Source of the DNA: an uncultured Campylobacter sp.
GTDB taxonomy: Bacteria > Campylobacterota > Campylobacteria > Campylobacterales > Campylobacteraceae
Length of the DNA: 23,682 bases
Direction: 5' to 3'
Assembly (NCBI RefSeq): GCF_938030785.1
Contig: NZ_CALHIK010000123.1
Location: 1 to 23,682 of the forward strand
In this document: piece by piece, positions 16,119-23,649 of the stretch
Numbering within the stretch: the first letter of the stretch is position 1
Layout of the letters: every line of letters starts with the position of its first letter
Position numbers and translations under genes: made by a program
The notes under the pieces: model-generated
The model's input: the letters and a program-made list of their open reading frames with translations, nothing else
The model's database searches: none
What the model was told of the DNA's origin: nothing

Positions 16119-18197
16119 TTGCAAGCACTCGCTTTAAAATACAGACCCAAAAGCTTCGAGCAGCTCATCGGTCAAGACGCTGTCGCCAAAAGCCTCGCGC
16201 ACGCGCTGGATTCGGGCAGGCTGAGCCACGCATATCTTTTCAGCGGACTTCGCGGCAGCGGCAAAACCTCGACGGCTAGGATTTTTGCCAAAGCGCTTTT
16301 ATGCGATAAAGGCCCTGCCGGCAAGCCGTGCGAGATCTGCGATAACTGCGTAATGGCAAACGAGGGGCGCCACATCGACATCATCGAGATGGACGCTGCC
16401 AGCCACCGTAAGATCGACGATATCCGCGAGCTCATCGAGCAGACGAAGTATCATCCCGCAAGCGCGCGCTTTAAAATTTTCATCATCGACGAGGTGCATA
16501 TGCTCACCAAAGAGGCCTCCAATGCGCTTTTAAAGACGCTTGAGGAGCCGCCTAGCTACGTAAAATTTATCCTTGCGACCACCGATCCGCTTAAGCTTCC
16601 AGTCACCGTGCTATCGCGCACGCAGCACTTTCGCTTTAAGCCGATCGCTAAAAGCGCCGTCGTAGCGCACCTAGAGCAAATTTTAAAAACCGAAAACATC
16701 GCTTACGAAGAGGGCGCGCTCGAAATTCTAGCACGCAGCGGCTCGGGCTCGCTACGAGACACGCTCACGCTCCTCGATCAGGCGATTATCTTTAGCCGCG
16801 AGGGTATTACGGAGCGGGCGATCGCCGATATGCTTGGCCTGCTCGATCCTGCTAAAATAGGCGAAATTTTAGACGTCGTGCTGCGCCAGGACCGCGCGGG
16901 CGCGATCGAGATCATCAAAGAGGTCGAGAACTACAACGCCGAGACAATAATCGACGAAATGATCGCAAATTTAAAGGATAAATTCCTACGCCGCGACGCG
17001 AAATTTAGCCTGCTGATGTATGAGCGGTTTTTCCGCATTTTAGCGGGCGCCAAGAGCATGCTCGCCATCAGCCCCGACAACACCTACGCAATTTCTATGA
17101 TGATTTTTATGATGATGGAGGCGGTAAATTTGCGCGAGATCGACGAGCTGATCGAGGTCGGAAGATCCCTGGATCAAGGCGAGGGCTATCCTTCCGCTTC
17201 GGCGCCTAATTTAAACGCACAAAGCTCCGCGCCGAATTTTAGGTCAAATTTCAACCAAAGCGCGGCATTTGCGCCAAACAGCGAGCCGAGCGGCACAAAT
17301 TTTGCACCGAGTGAGGCGAATGACGCGACAAGCGGCGTGCCTAGCTTTACGGCAAGCACAAAACATCCCGCAAACTCAGCGCAAAACTTCGGTGCGAGCG
17401 CTGCGGCAAAACAGGGCCTTGACACAGGCGGCGAGATCAGACCGGGCGCGGCGGCACAGGCGCAAAATTCTAACTCTTCCGTCAAAACGGGCGCTCAAAA
17501 TGAAATTTACGAGAATTTTTTAGCCAAAATTTACGACCGCGATTACGATCTGGGCGAAAAATTTAGCAAGTGCGTGGAATTTTTAAAATTTGAACGCGGC
17601 ACGCTGTATCTGCTCTCGCGCGCGCAGGGGCAGGATAGAGAGTACCTACGCAAGGGCTCGCGAGCGATAAATACTGTGTTAAAATCGCTTTTCGGTGAGA
17701 GCGCGGCCATCAAGATCGAGCAAGGCGCGCCGCAAAAGCAAAATTCTGCGGAAAATAGCGCAGAAAATTCTGCCCCAAGCAGCGTAGATAGCGCAGCAAA
17801 AGACGCTACAAGCAGTACAAAAAAACCGCTTGAAAATTCCAGCGACACCACAAGCGGCGCGCAGAATTCCGAGACGGGCGCGATAAATGCCGAAAGCTCC
17901 GAGCAAAATGAAATTTCAAGCGGCGGTGAAAATTCCGAAGAAAATTCCGCCGCAAAAGCGGCAAAACCGAAAAAAAACGGCGATAACAGCGAGGGCGAAA
18001 AACAACCGCCCAAGGACGATCTGCTAAGATCCACCGATCCGCAAACCTACGCCGCAAAGCCTCGCGATACGAGCAAGAGCGTGCGCGCCGCCAAGGCAGG
18101 TCTCGCCGAGCTCGCAAACGGCGCGCAGGACGGCAAGGAAATTTTAATCTCCGAGATGAATAGGCTCTTCGGCGAGCCCACTAAAATCACGGAATAG
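16119..18197 (+). CDS. dnaX: DNA polymerase III subunit gamma/tau
   Basis: This is the ATPase of the clamp loader that places the beta clamp on DNA. The first 350 residues carry Walker A GLRGSGKT (43-50), zinc cysteines C62/C71/C74/C77, Walker B IFIIDEVHML and sensor-1 ILATTDPLKLP; the SRC motif appears as LSRTQHF. I chose TTG 16119: AAAGGAG (16107-16113) lies five bases upstream and MQALALKYRPKSF is the standard N-terminus. The 692-residue product is long because of two low-complexity, Ser/Asn/Ala/Glu-rich regions (about 355-465 and 545-670) flanking a conserved C-terminal domain (about 463-540). The final residues ISEMNRLFGEPTKI look like a separate conserved peptide. Two A-tracts in the second region could cause frameshifting (see findings). 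Confidence 0.95.
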   Translation: MQALALKYRPKSFEQLIGQDAVAKSLAHALDSGRLSHAYLFSGLRGSGKTSTARIFAKALLCDKGPAGKPCEICDNCVMANEGRHIDIIEMDAASHRKIDDIRELIEQTKYHPASARFKIFIIDEVHMLTKEASNALLKTLEEPPSYVKFILATTDPLKLPVTVLSRTQHFRFKPIAKSAVVAHLEQILKTENIAYEEGALEILARSGSGSLRDTLTLLDQAIIFSREGITERAIADMLGLLDPAKIGEILDVVLRQDRAGAIEIIKEVENYNAETIIDEMIANLKDKFLRRDAKFSLLMYERFFRILAGAKSMLAISPDNTYAISMMIFMMMEAVNLREIDELIEVGRSLDQGEGYPSASAPNLNAQSSAPNFRSNFNQSAAFAPNSEPSGTNFAPSEANDATSGVPSFTASTKHPANSAQNFGASAAAKQGLDTGGEIRPGAAAQAQNSNSSVKTGAQNEIYENFLAKIYDRDYDLGEKFSKCVEFLKFERGTLYLLSRAQGQDREYLRKGSRAINTVLKSLFGESAAIKIEQGAPQKQNSAENSAENSAPSSVDSAAKDATSSTKKPLENSSDTTSGAQNSETGAINAESSEQNEISSGGENSEENSAAKAAKPKKNGDNSEGEKQPPKDDLLRSTDPQTYAAKPRDTSKSVRAAKAGLAELANGAQDGKEILISEMNRLFGEPTKITE
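17819..17857 (+). promoter_or_regulatory. Candidate frameshift site 1 in dnaX: slippery A AAA AAA plus stem-loop
   Basis: The heptamer A AAA AAA (17819-17825) is phased as X XXY YYZ in the dnaX frame. A -1 shift reads ACC GCT TGA, ending at 17833. A perfect 7-bp stem (17826-17832 CCGCTTG with 17851-17857 CAAGCGG) follows directly. Function is inferred by analogy with dnaX frameshifting in other bacteria. Confidence 0.4.
17970..18011 (+). promoter_or_regulatory. Candidate frameshift/slippage site 2 in dnaX: A8 tract
   Basis: Eight A residues (17970-17977) followed by C give a correctly phased A AAA AAC heptamer (17972-17978). A -1 shift, or one extra A in the transcript, reads CGG CGA TAA, ending at 17986. 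A 5-bp GC stem (17993-17997 GGGCG with 18007-18011 CGCCC) lies downstream. Confidence 0.35.
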
Positions 18198-18229
18198 CGC
18201 CCGCTGCGGATAAATTTACGCCGCATCGC

Positions 18230-18337
18230 GCGATTTTAAAATTTAAGCGTGTAAAAACGATATAGAAATTTACGCGGTGAGAGGGTCTGTGCGATTTTAA
18301 AATTTAAGCGCGCAAAGACGGTGTCTAAATTTACGCG
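18230..18337. repeat. Tandem repeat, two 61-bp units
   Basis: GCGATTTTAAAATTTAAGCG starts at 18230 and again at 18291. The similarity continues through AAATTTACGCG (ending 18276 and 18337) with scattered differences, followed by dissimilar linkers. Partial further copies flank it (about 18208 and 18353). Confidence 0.65.
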
Positions 18338-18486
18338 ACAGACCAAAGTCGCGCGATAAATTTTAAAATTTTGCGGCGGGCGGACAGGTTTTAAAAGCCG
18401 AGCTTTAAATTTGATCGTCAAAGCGCGTTTTAAATTTTCACCAAAACAAAGCAAGCTTTAAATTTAACCGCGCTAGCGATCTAAAT

Positions 18487-18840
18487 TTATACGCCGCGGC
18501 AGTCTAAATTTAGCGCGCCAAGTATCCGCACAGTCTGTCCCGTGCGAGCTAAAAATTTAAATTTAAACGCACTCTCCGCAGCTCTAAAGATAAAATTTTG
18601 CGCGTCTGTATCGCAAAGACAAAATTTTGCGCCAACCAGCGCCCGCCCTCTGCGATAGGATTTTAACCGCCCATACCCACGTTTGATGCGCTCTCTCAAA
18701 CTTTCATCAAACTTTGCAATTACGGTTTTAGCCACATCTGCGTAGCTGCTCGTGCAAAAACGCAGGCTACGATCGCTCGCGGGCGCCGTAAGCCAAAGCC
18801 GAATTTCGCCAAAGTAAAGCCGCGGCGAGCCGAACCGCTC
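18487..18840 (-). pseudogene. Unrecognised open frame, possible gene remnant
   Basis: The minus-strand frame is open for 118 codons directly after a TAA at 18843-18841. It has no ATG; GTG at 18735 is the first plausible start and lacks a ribosome site. The middle (SYADVAKTVIAKFDESLRERI) has protein-like composition without low-complexity words, unlike the surrounding spacer. I recognise no family. It could be a decayed gene or a chance open frame. Confidence 0.25.
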
Positions 18841-18949
18841 TTAAATTTCAAAGAATTTATCCAGCAAATGGACGGCGGTTCGCAATGCTTGCTTATTAAT
18901 TTTACGCAGGCGTGGCGGGCGAATTAGCTAAAATTTAGCGCTTTTGGTG

Positions 18950-18955
18950 TAGAAT
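18950..18955 (+). promoter_or_regulatory. prs promoter, -10 element
   Basis: CTTTTGGTGTAGAATTCG contains an extended -10 (TG directly before TAGAAT), 31 nt upstream of the prs ATG, with a T-rich stretch just upstream. This fits Campylobacter sigma-70 promoters. Confidence 0.55.
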
Positions 18956-18986
18956 TCGAGCAAATTTCAATCCAAAGGTCATTAAA

Positions 18987-19916
18987 ATGCGCGGATATAA
19001 AATTTTCTCCGGCACCGCAAATCCCGAATTTGCCAAAAAAATCTCCAAATATCTCTCGCTGCCGCTTAGCGAGTGCGCGATCAAAACCTTCAGCGACGGC
19101 GAAATCAGCGTCCAGATCGGCGAGAGCGTGCGCGGCAAGGACGTCTTCGTCATCCAACCGACCTGCGCGCCCGCAAACTCCAATCTGATGGAGCTTCTGA
19201 TCCTAACCGACGCGCTGAAGCGCTCCAGCGCGAACTCGATCACGGCGGTCGTGCCATACTTCGGCTACGCTCGCCAAGACCGCAAGGCAGCTCCGCGCGT
19301 GCCGATCAGCGCGAAGCTCGTGGCGAATATGATGCAGACGGCGGGGATCGACCGCGTCGTCACGATGGATCTGCACGCGGGGCAGATACAGGGCTTTTTC
19401 GACGTGCCGGTCGATAACCTCTACGGCTCGCTGATATTTTTGGACTACCTGAAAGATAAAAATTTAAAAAATCCGATCATCGCTAGCCCCGACGTGGGCG
19501 GAGTCGCGCGTGCCAGAAGCTTCGCCAAAAAGCTCTCGCTCGATCTGGTGATCGTCGATAAACGCCGCGAGGAGGCGAACAAAAGCGAGGTGATGAACAT
19601 CATCGGCGACGTTGCGGGCAAGGACGTGATCCTAATCGACGATATGATCGATACCGCGGGCACCATCGTCAAGGCCGCGGGCGCGTTTAAAGAGCAAGGC
19701 GCAAAGAGCGTCAGCGCGTTTTGCACGCACGCCGTGCTAAGCGGTCCGGCATACGAGCGCATCGAAAGCGGCGCGCTGGACGGCCTCGTCGTGACCGACA
19801 CGATCCCGCTAAAGCAGGAAAGTGACCGCATCAAGGTAATCAGCGTCGCTCCGCTCTTCGGCGAGGTCATAAGACGCGTATATCACGACGAGAGCGTAAA
19901 CAGCTTATTCAAATAA
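18987..19916 (+). CDS. prs: Ribose-phosphate pyrophosphokinase (PRPP synthetase)
   Basis: Prs transfers pyrophosphate from ATP to ribose 5-phosphate to make PRPP, the precursor of nucleotides, histidine, tryptophan and NAD. The 309-residue product shows FSGTANPEFAKKI at the start, FSDGEI, the ATP-binding VVPYFGYARQDRK, MDLHAGQIQGFFDVPVDN with the conserved active-site histidine, and the PRPP loop VILIDDMIDTAGT. Length is normal for class I enzymes. The ATG has AAAGG eight bases upstream, and a promoter lies close by at 18950. The PRTase encoded by the comF-like gene belongs to the same superfamily, but there is no sign of a functional link. Confidence 0.97.
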   Translation: MRGYKIFSGTANPEFAKKISKYLSLPLSECAIKTFSDGEISVQIGESVRGKDVFVIQPTCAPANSNLMELLILTDALKRSSANSITAVVPYFGYARQDRKAAPRVPISAKLVANMMQTAGIDRVVTMDLHAGQIQGFFDVPVDNLYGSLIFLDYLKDKNLKNPIIASPDVGGVARARSFAKKLSLDLVIVDKRREEANKSEVMNIIGDVAGKDVILIDDMIDTAGTIVKAAGAFKEQGAKSVSAFCTHAVLSGPAYERIESGALDGLVVTDTIPLKQESDRIKVISVAPLFGEVIRRVYHDESVNSLFK

Positions 19917-20714
19917 AATTTTAAAATTTAAAACGTCGTGCGGTTTGTTTTAAACAGCCGCGAAAATGCGAACTAGGCGCTTTGCAGTAAGAGGCCGCGG
20001 TATAGCCGCAAGCCAAGTGGTTACGCTTGTAGGCTTTGAATTTGCAGCGTTGAGCTCGCTGTGATTTAACTATCGGAAATTTAACTACGACGCGGAATTT
20101 AACTACGACGTGAGATTTATCTTTTACGCGGCAAATTTACTCTGCGCGGCGGAAATTTTAACTGCAACCGCGGAGCAAATTTACAGCTTTAGCCGCTGCA
20201 AGCCGCATTTTAATCCGCCATATTAACTCCGCGAGACTGCATTTAAATTTGCCGTAATTTTTCCGTATATTTGATGAGATCGCGCAGCGCAGCGCCGCTT
20301 AAAATTTTTGATAATACGCGCATTCGCCATCTGTCCGTGCAGCTGAGCTTCTGCAAAACTCGTACTCGCTAAATCTTGCAAAGCCGCGCTTTAAATTTCG
20401 CCGCAAAATCAGCAGCCCTCTCGGCAAGAATGCACCCGAGCCGATCGCATTTAAAATTTAGCGCCGAAATTCCTTTATATTTTAAAGTGTTGCAAGGATT
20501 CAAAATGCCGTCTTTTCCAAAGCGTTCGCCGCCCTATTGGCGAGAGGCTACCGATATATCGGCAGCCCGCAAGCGATCCGCTTCTTTAAATTTTACCGCT
20601 CAAGCTCGCTGCATATTTTTACAATTCCGCGATTAAAAGCCCGCGAACTGCAAAAAATTCTTTATGATTTAATCAAATGTAATACCGGCGCGTGCGTTGC
20701 GCTTGAGCAGGCCG
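19917..20714. other. 798-bp spacer between prs and the lipoprotein gene
   Basis: It is AAATTT-rich, with an 18-bp tandem repeat at 20063-20110. A plus-strand frame at its right end may be a small gene or remnant (20486-20731). I see no RNA gene and no clear terminator. Confidence 0.5.
20063..20110. repeat. Short tandem repeat, 18-bp unit
   Basis: AATTTAACTACGACG occurs at 20078-20092 and 20096-20110 with a third, diverged copy upstream (ATTTAACTATCG from 20064). Confidence 0.55.
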
Positions 20715-20731
20715 CTAAAATTTCTTTATGA
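20486..20731 (+). pseudogene. Small unrecognised open frame, possible remnant of a larger gene
   Basis: The frame is open for 82 codons after a TAA at 20483-20485 and ends with TGA at 20729-20731, overlapping the 3' end of the convergent lipoprotein gene by 17 bp. The translation (ARGYRYIGSPQAIRFFKFYR, ARELQKILYDLIK) has normal protein composition. The only usual start is TTG 20537, without a ribosome site. It may be the C-terminal piece of a lost gene. No family recognised. Confidence 0.3.
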
Positions 20732-21233
20732 TTTCCATCAAGCGCTTAACCATGGCCGTGATCGCGTCATTTTCATAGCTATCGTCTGTATTTTGCATCG
20801 CTACGGTTTTCATGGTGGCGAAAAATCCCGGATTGTAAAACTCAAACTCATCCTGCGTGTAGTTTCTTAGCACCTGGCCGCCTCTTATAATTTGAACCTG
20901 ATAAGCAACATCTATGCCGCCGATTCTGTCGCTAGTAAACGGACTATCCTCGCCCATAAAACCCCTGTGGTGTTTTATTGTGATTTTAAGCTCGTCGGTA
21001 GAGTTTTGATCCAGCAGGTTCGCCTCTTTTAGCGCCGCTAAGAGCTGCTCGTTGTATCTCTTCTCAACCGCTTCCGGCGATTGATAGACAAATTTTCTCG
21101 GATTGTGCTTTTGTAGGTGAGTGTAGGTGATGCCATCAAATTTATACGCGCTTGCGATCGGCACTTTCGGCTGAGTCTGTCCGCAACCTACGAAAAATAG
21201 CGCCGCAAAAAGCAAAGCTAGAAATTTTTTCAT
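20715..21233 (-). CDS. Small lipoprotein of unknown function
   Basis: The 172-residue product has a clear lipoprotein signal, MKKFLALLFAALFFVGCGQ, with lipidated Cys17. The signal is very like that of the YajG-like lipoprotein at 15478, but the mature sequences do not look alike. The rest is soluble, of mixed alpha/beta character (YKFDGITYTHLQKHNPRKF; DELKITIKHHRGF; VAYQVQIIRGGQVL), suggesting a periplasmic beta-rich domain ending in a helix. The ATG has an excellent ribosome site (TAAAGGAGAAAAAATG) and a perfect TATAAT upstream, so it is well expressed as a single gene. I do not recognise the family. Confidence 0.82.
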   Translation of the reverse strand: MKKFLALLFAALFFVGCGQTQPKVPIASAYKFDGITYTHLQKHNPRKFVYQSPEAVEKRYNEQLLAALKEANLLDQNSTDELKITIKHHRGFMGEDSPFTSDRIGGIDVAYQVQIIRGGQVLRNYTQDEFEFYNPGFFATMKTVAMQNTDDSYENDAITAMVKRLMEIIKKF

Positions 21234-21258
21234 TTTTTCTCCTTTAAAATTTTGTGCG

Positions 21259-21264
21259 ATTATA
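21259..21264 (-). promoter_or_regulatory. Promoter of the small lipoprotein gene, -10 element
   Basis: The minus strand reads TTTTTGTATAATCGCAC: a perfect TATAAT preceded by a T-run, 26 nt upstream of ATG 21233. Confidence 0.65.
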
Positions 21265-21373
21265 CAAAAACAGGGTTTAGTCTAGGCTAAATTTCCAATC
21301 TTTCGGTGCCGCTACGCGTTTAAATTTTGATAAATTTAAGCGGAAGCGCAAAATTTTAAGTAGGGCTCGTCGG

Positions 21374-21436
21374 CTAAATTTCAAACCCTTCAAATTTGAA
21401 ACCAGCTTAAATTTCAAAACCTCTTCAAATTTAAAA
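21374..21436. repeat. Imperfect tandem repeat, about 32-bp unit
   Basis: CTAAATTTCAAACCCTTCAA (from 21374) recurs with small changes from 21406 as CTTAAATTTCAAAACCTCTT, each continuing into CAAATTT. Confidence 0.5.
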
Positions 21437-21536
21437 TTTAATCCGAATTTGATCTGAAATTTTATAAAATTCCACCGTTTTAAAAGGGCTTTGAAAGTGC
21501 AAAAGAGTTTCGCAAGCCCGAAAGAAAGGAGGCTTT

Positions 21537-22280
21537 ATGCCTACTTTTAGCACCAAAGACTACAAAGCCGCCCTTCGCAGCCGCGGCGCACGAACCGCGA
21601 GTGCAGGCGGATTTAGCGTCAAAAACGACAACTCCTTCATCGTGATCTTTGTCATTGCGATGATGGTCTTTATATTTTTTTACGGCGTGCCGGCCGGGCT
21701 TGATTTAGATGAAATTTTTTTAGGCAACGGACGCGGTCGCGGCGGAGGCGGGATTTTGGGGCTTTTGATCGCGGGCGTAGCTTGGTATCAGGGGCGCGAC
21801 GGCGGCGGACTGTATAAATTTAGCGACCACGCGATCACCTTCGTCTCGGGCGCGGGCAAGAGCGAAATTCTACTCTTCAATATCGACTACGTTAGGCTCA
21901 CTCCGGGTTTTTTGCGCACCTGCACCAGCTACACGGCGCTTAGTCACTCCCGCTACGTAAAGCACGAACGACTCTTTAAATTTGGAATCGGATCGATGAT
22001 CGTGCTGTGGCTAGTCGGCATCGCTATGAGCGAGCGCGTGGGGATGGCGTTCATGATAATGGTAGCGGGCGTCGTGATCTTTATCTTCGCCAAGGCGCTC
22101 TCGTCGTGGCGGCTAAACGGCGACTTTCACGACATCTTGCTGCGCGACACCGTGCTGATCCGCGGCAAGGATTTAAACGACCGCGTGCTGTGGTTTGCGA
22201 TCACGCCCGGTCGCAACGACCGCCGCAAGCTGCGCGCTTATTTCAAAGAGCATCTTGACTTCGACATCGACGGCGGCTGA
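21537..22280 (+). CDS. Four-helix membrane protein of unknown function
   Basis: The 247-residue product has hydrophobic helices at about 33-50, 72-84, 148-163 and 167-186. A Gly/Arg-rich loop (GRGRGGGG) lies between the first two, and a soluble beta-rich segment (YKFSDHAITFVSG...LLFNIDYVRL) between the second and third. The C-terminal soluble part (LLRDTVLIRGKDLNDRVLWFAITPG) resembles a PH-like strand pattern, but this is only an impression. The start is well supported by GAAAGGAGG seven bases before the ATG. Codon use is like that of the neighbours. I do not recognise a family and its neighbours give no clue. Confidence 0.8.
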   Translation: MPTFSTKDYKAALRSRGARTASAGGFSVKNDNSFIVIFVIAMMVFIFFYGVPAGLDLDEIFLGNGRGRGGGGILGLLIAGVAWYQGRDGGGLYKFSDHAITFVSGAGKSEILLFNIDYVRLTPGFLRTCTSYTALSHSRYVKHERLFKFGIGSMIVLWLVGIAMSERVGMAFMIMVAGVVIFIFAKALSSWRLNGDFHDILLRDTVLIRGKDLNDRVLWFAITPGRNDRRKLRAYFKEHLDFDIDGG

Positions 22281-22452
22281 TTTTGATTTAAAATTTAGAG
22301 GCTCAGGCGCGACCCCGATAGCGGAATTTTGCGATCTAAATTTTATCGAGCGAAATTGCAAGGCGCAAAATTCTACGATATAAAATTTACGAAGCAGAAT
22401 TTCACGGCGTAAATTTCAAAGCCGCAAATGCACGGCGCGATATCTGCGGCTT

Positions 22453-23158
22453 CTATACGGAGAACTTCACCTCGCTTAGCCGCCCCAAATTATCGAACGA
22501 AAAGACTGCGTCATTTTTAAAATTTGCTACGATCTTACCCGCCGATTCGCTAAATTTCGTGCCGTTTCTCATCAAAAGCGCCCCCGATAAAACGGCGTGA
22601 TTTAACTGAAATGCGCCTATATAATCGCGCGCCAAAGAGATAAAGCTCGCTTGCGTCCATACTGCTTACGATCGCACCCTCGGAGCTCACGCACTCGCCC
22701 GCCGCAAACGCCACAAACACCGCTCCGCCGGCATGCGGCAGCGGTAGTAACATACCGGTTCCTGCGATAATCCGCACGCGATCGCGCTTAGAGCGTGGCC
22801 GTTTATCTTCGCGCTTAGTGCGAGCTTAGGCGTGCTAAGCTCGGCTAGCCCGTGCCGCAAGCCGAAGTCGCGCACATATCGCGCAAGGGCAAGCAGCCGC
22901 TCATCAAGGCGGTTTATGTTTTCGTATCCCCACAGCCACGTGCGGCCGGCGTTTGCTTCGCTGCCGATATACCAGATGGCGCGCGGCGCATCATCGCCGA
23001 AACCGATCTCGCCGCGCTCAAAATCCACAGACCGGCGCCTGCCCTTTACGATCAGCTTCGAGCCCGCCTCTTGCACCCTTGCGCCCGCAACCCAAACACG
23101 CCGAAAACAGATCAATAAAGCTGCTCCTATCCACGCCCAAGCGGTCCAAAAATTTCAT
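22453..23158 (-). pseudogene. DUF6882-like gene broken by three frameshifts
   Basis: A good start (AAAGGAGAAAAATG, ATG 23158) is followed by pieces of one protein in three frames. The first shift is in the T5 run at codons 3-4 (23148-23152): with four Ts the frame reads MKFWTAWAWIGAALLICF, a membrane helix. This frame then runs through IWYIGSEANAGRTWLWGYEN, VRDFGLRHGLAELSTPKL. A second shift near 22742 (one base lost in a C run) restores PHAGGAVFVAFAAGE, and a third near 22660 leads to QASFISLARDYIGAFQLNHA... ending VKFSV at 22453. The pattern IGS...RTWLWG...YGLRHG..ELSTPK resembles DUF6882 proteins, whose function is unknown. Three indels suggest decay, though assembly errors or a variable tract at codon 3 cannot be excluded. 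Confidence 0.7.
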
Positions 23159-23649
23159 TTTTCTCCTTTGATATCGCGCCGATAAATTTAGCGCTTTTGT
23201 GGGATTTACGCTTCGCCCTCTTATACGCCGCTTTGCTATAAAACATTCGCGCTATGAAATTTCACGCGACGCGCAGTAAAATTTAATCAAATTTACAAAA
23301 CCGCAGCGGGTAAAATTTCATAAGGATCGTTAAATTTGAAAGGCAAAATTTTAGTCTAACGGCAAGCAGCAGAATTCTACGACCGAGCAGCGAGCGCTAG
23401 AGCTTAAAGCGGCGCAAAATGGGTGCGCAGCAGCGAATGTATCAGCTCGGACGACGAGCGATAGAGCTCAAAACGCCGTGCAGTTATAAAATTTAAATCG
23501 TCTCTTAAGATCGTGAAATTTAAAGACGAAATTTCATACCGAACGGCGAGCTGCTTAAATTTAAACTGCCCGAGCGATCGTCAAAATTTAAAATCAAATT
23601 TTACGGCCGCGCGGCAAAAGATGAAATTTAGATTGCCCGCACACTAAAT
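23159..23649. other. 491-bp spacer upstream of the broken gene
   Basis: AAATTT-rich sequence with a degenerate repeat at 23391-23481; no open frame of interest and no RNA gene recognised. The ribosome site of the broken gene lies at its left end (AAAGGAG, minus strand). Confidence 0.5.
23391..23481. repeat. Degenerate direct repeat, 64-bp period
   Basis: CGAGCGCTAGAGCTTAAAGC (23391) and CGAGCGATAGAGCTCAAAAC (23455) are diverged copies, both continuing into GGCGC/GCCGTGC. Confidence 0.45.

Larger units (their letters stand above)
18198..18986. other. 789-bp spacer between dnaX and prs
   Basis: It contains a 61-bp tandem repeat (18230-18337), more AATTTTAAAATT palindromes, the prs promoter, and on the minus strand a frame open from 18840 to 18487. 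I see no dnaX terminator with a clear T-run. Confidence 0.5.
21234..21536. other. 303-bp divergent spacer with repeat
   Basis: It holds the lipoprotein promoter at the left, a roughly 32-bp imperfect tandem repeat (21374-21436), and the leader of the membrane-protein gene with its strong AAAGGAGG site at the right. A TATAAAAT-like box near 21463 could be that gene's -10, but this is uncertain. Confidence 0.5.

Noticed and set aside
18230..18337. Tandem repeat considered as a CRISPR array
   Set aside because: Only two diverged units with a short, non-unique linker, palindromic AT core, no cas genes nearby. It is an ordinary degenerate tandem repeat.
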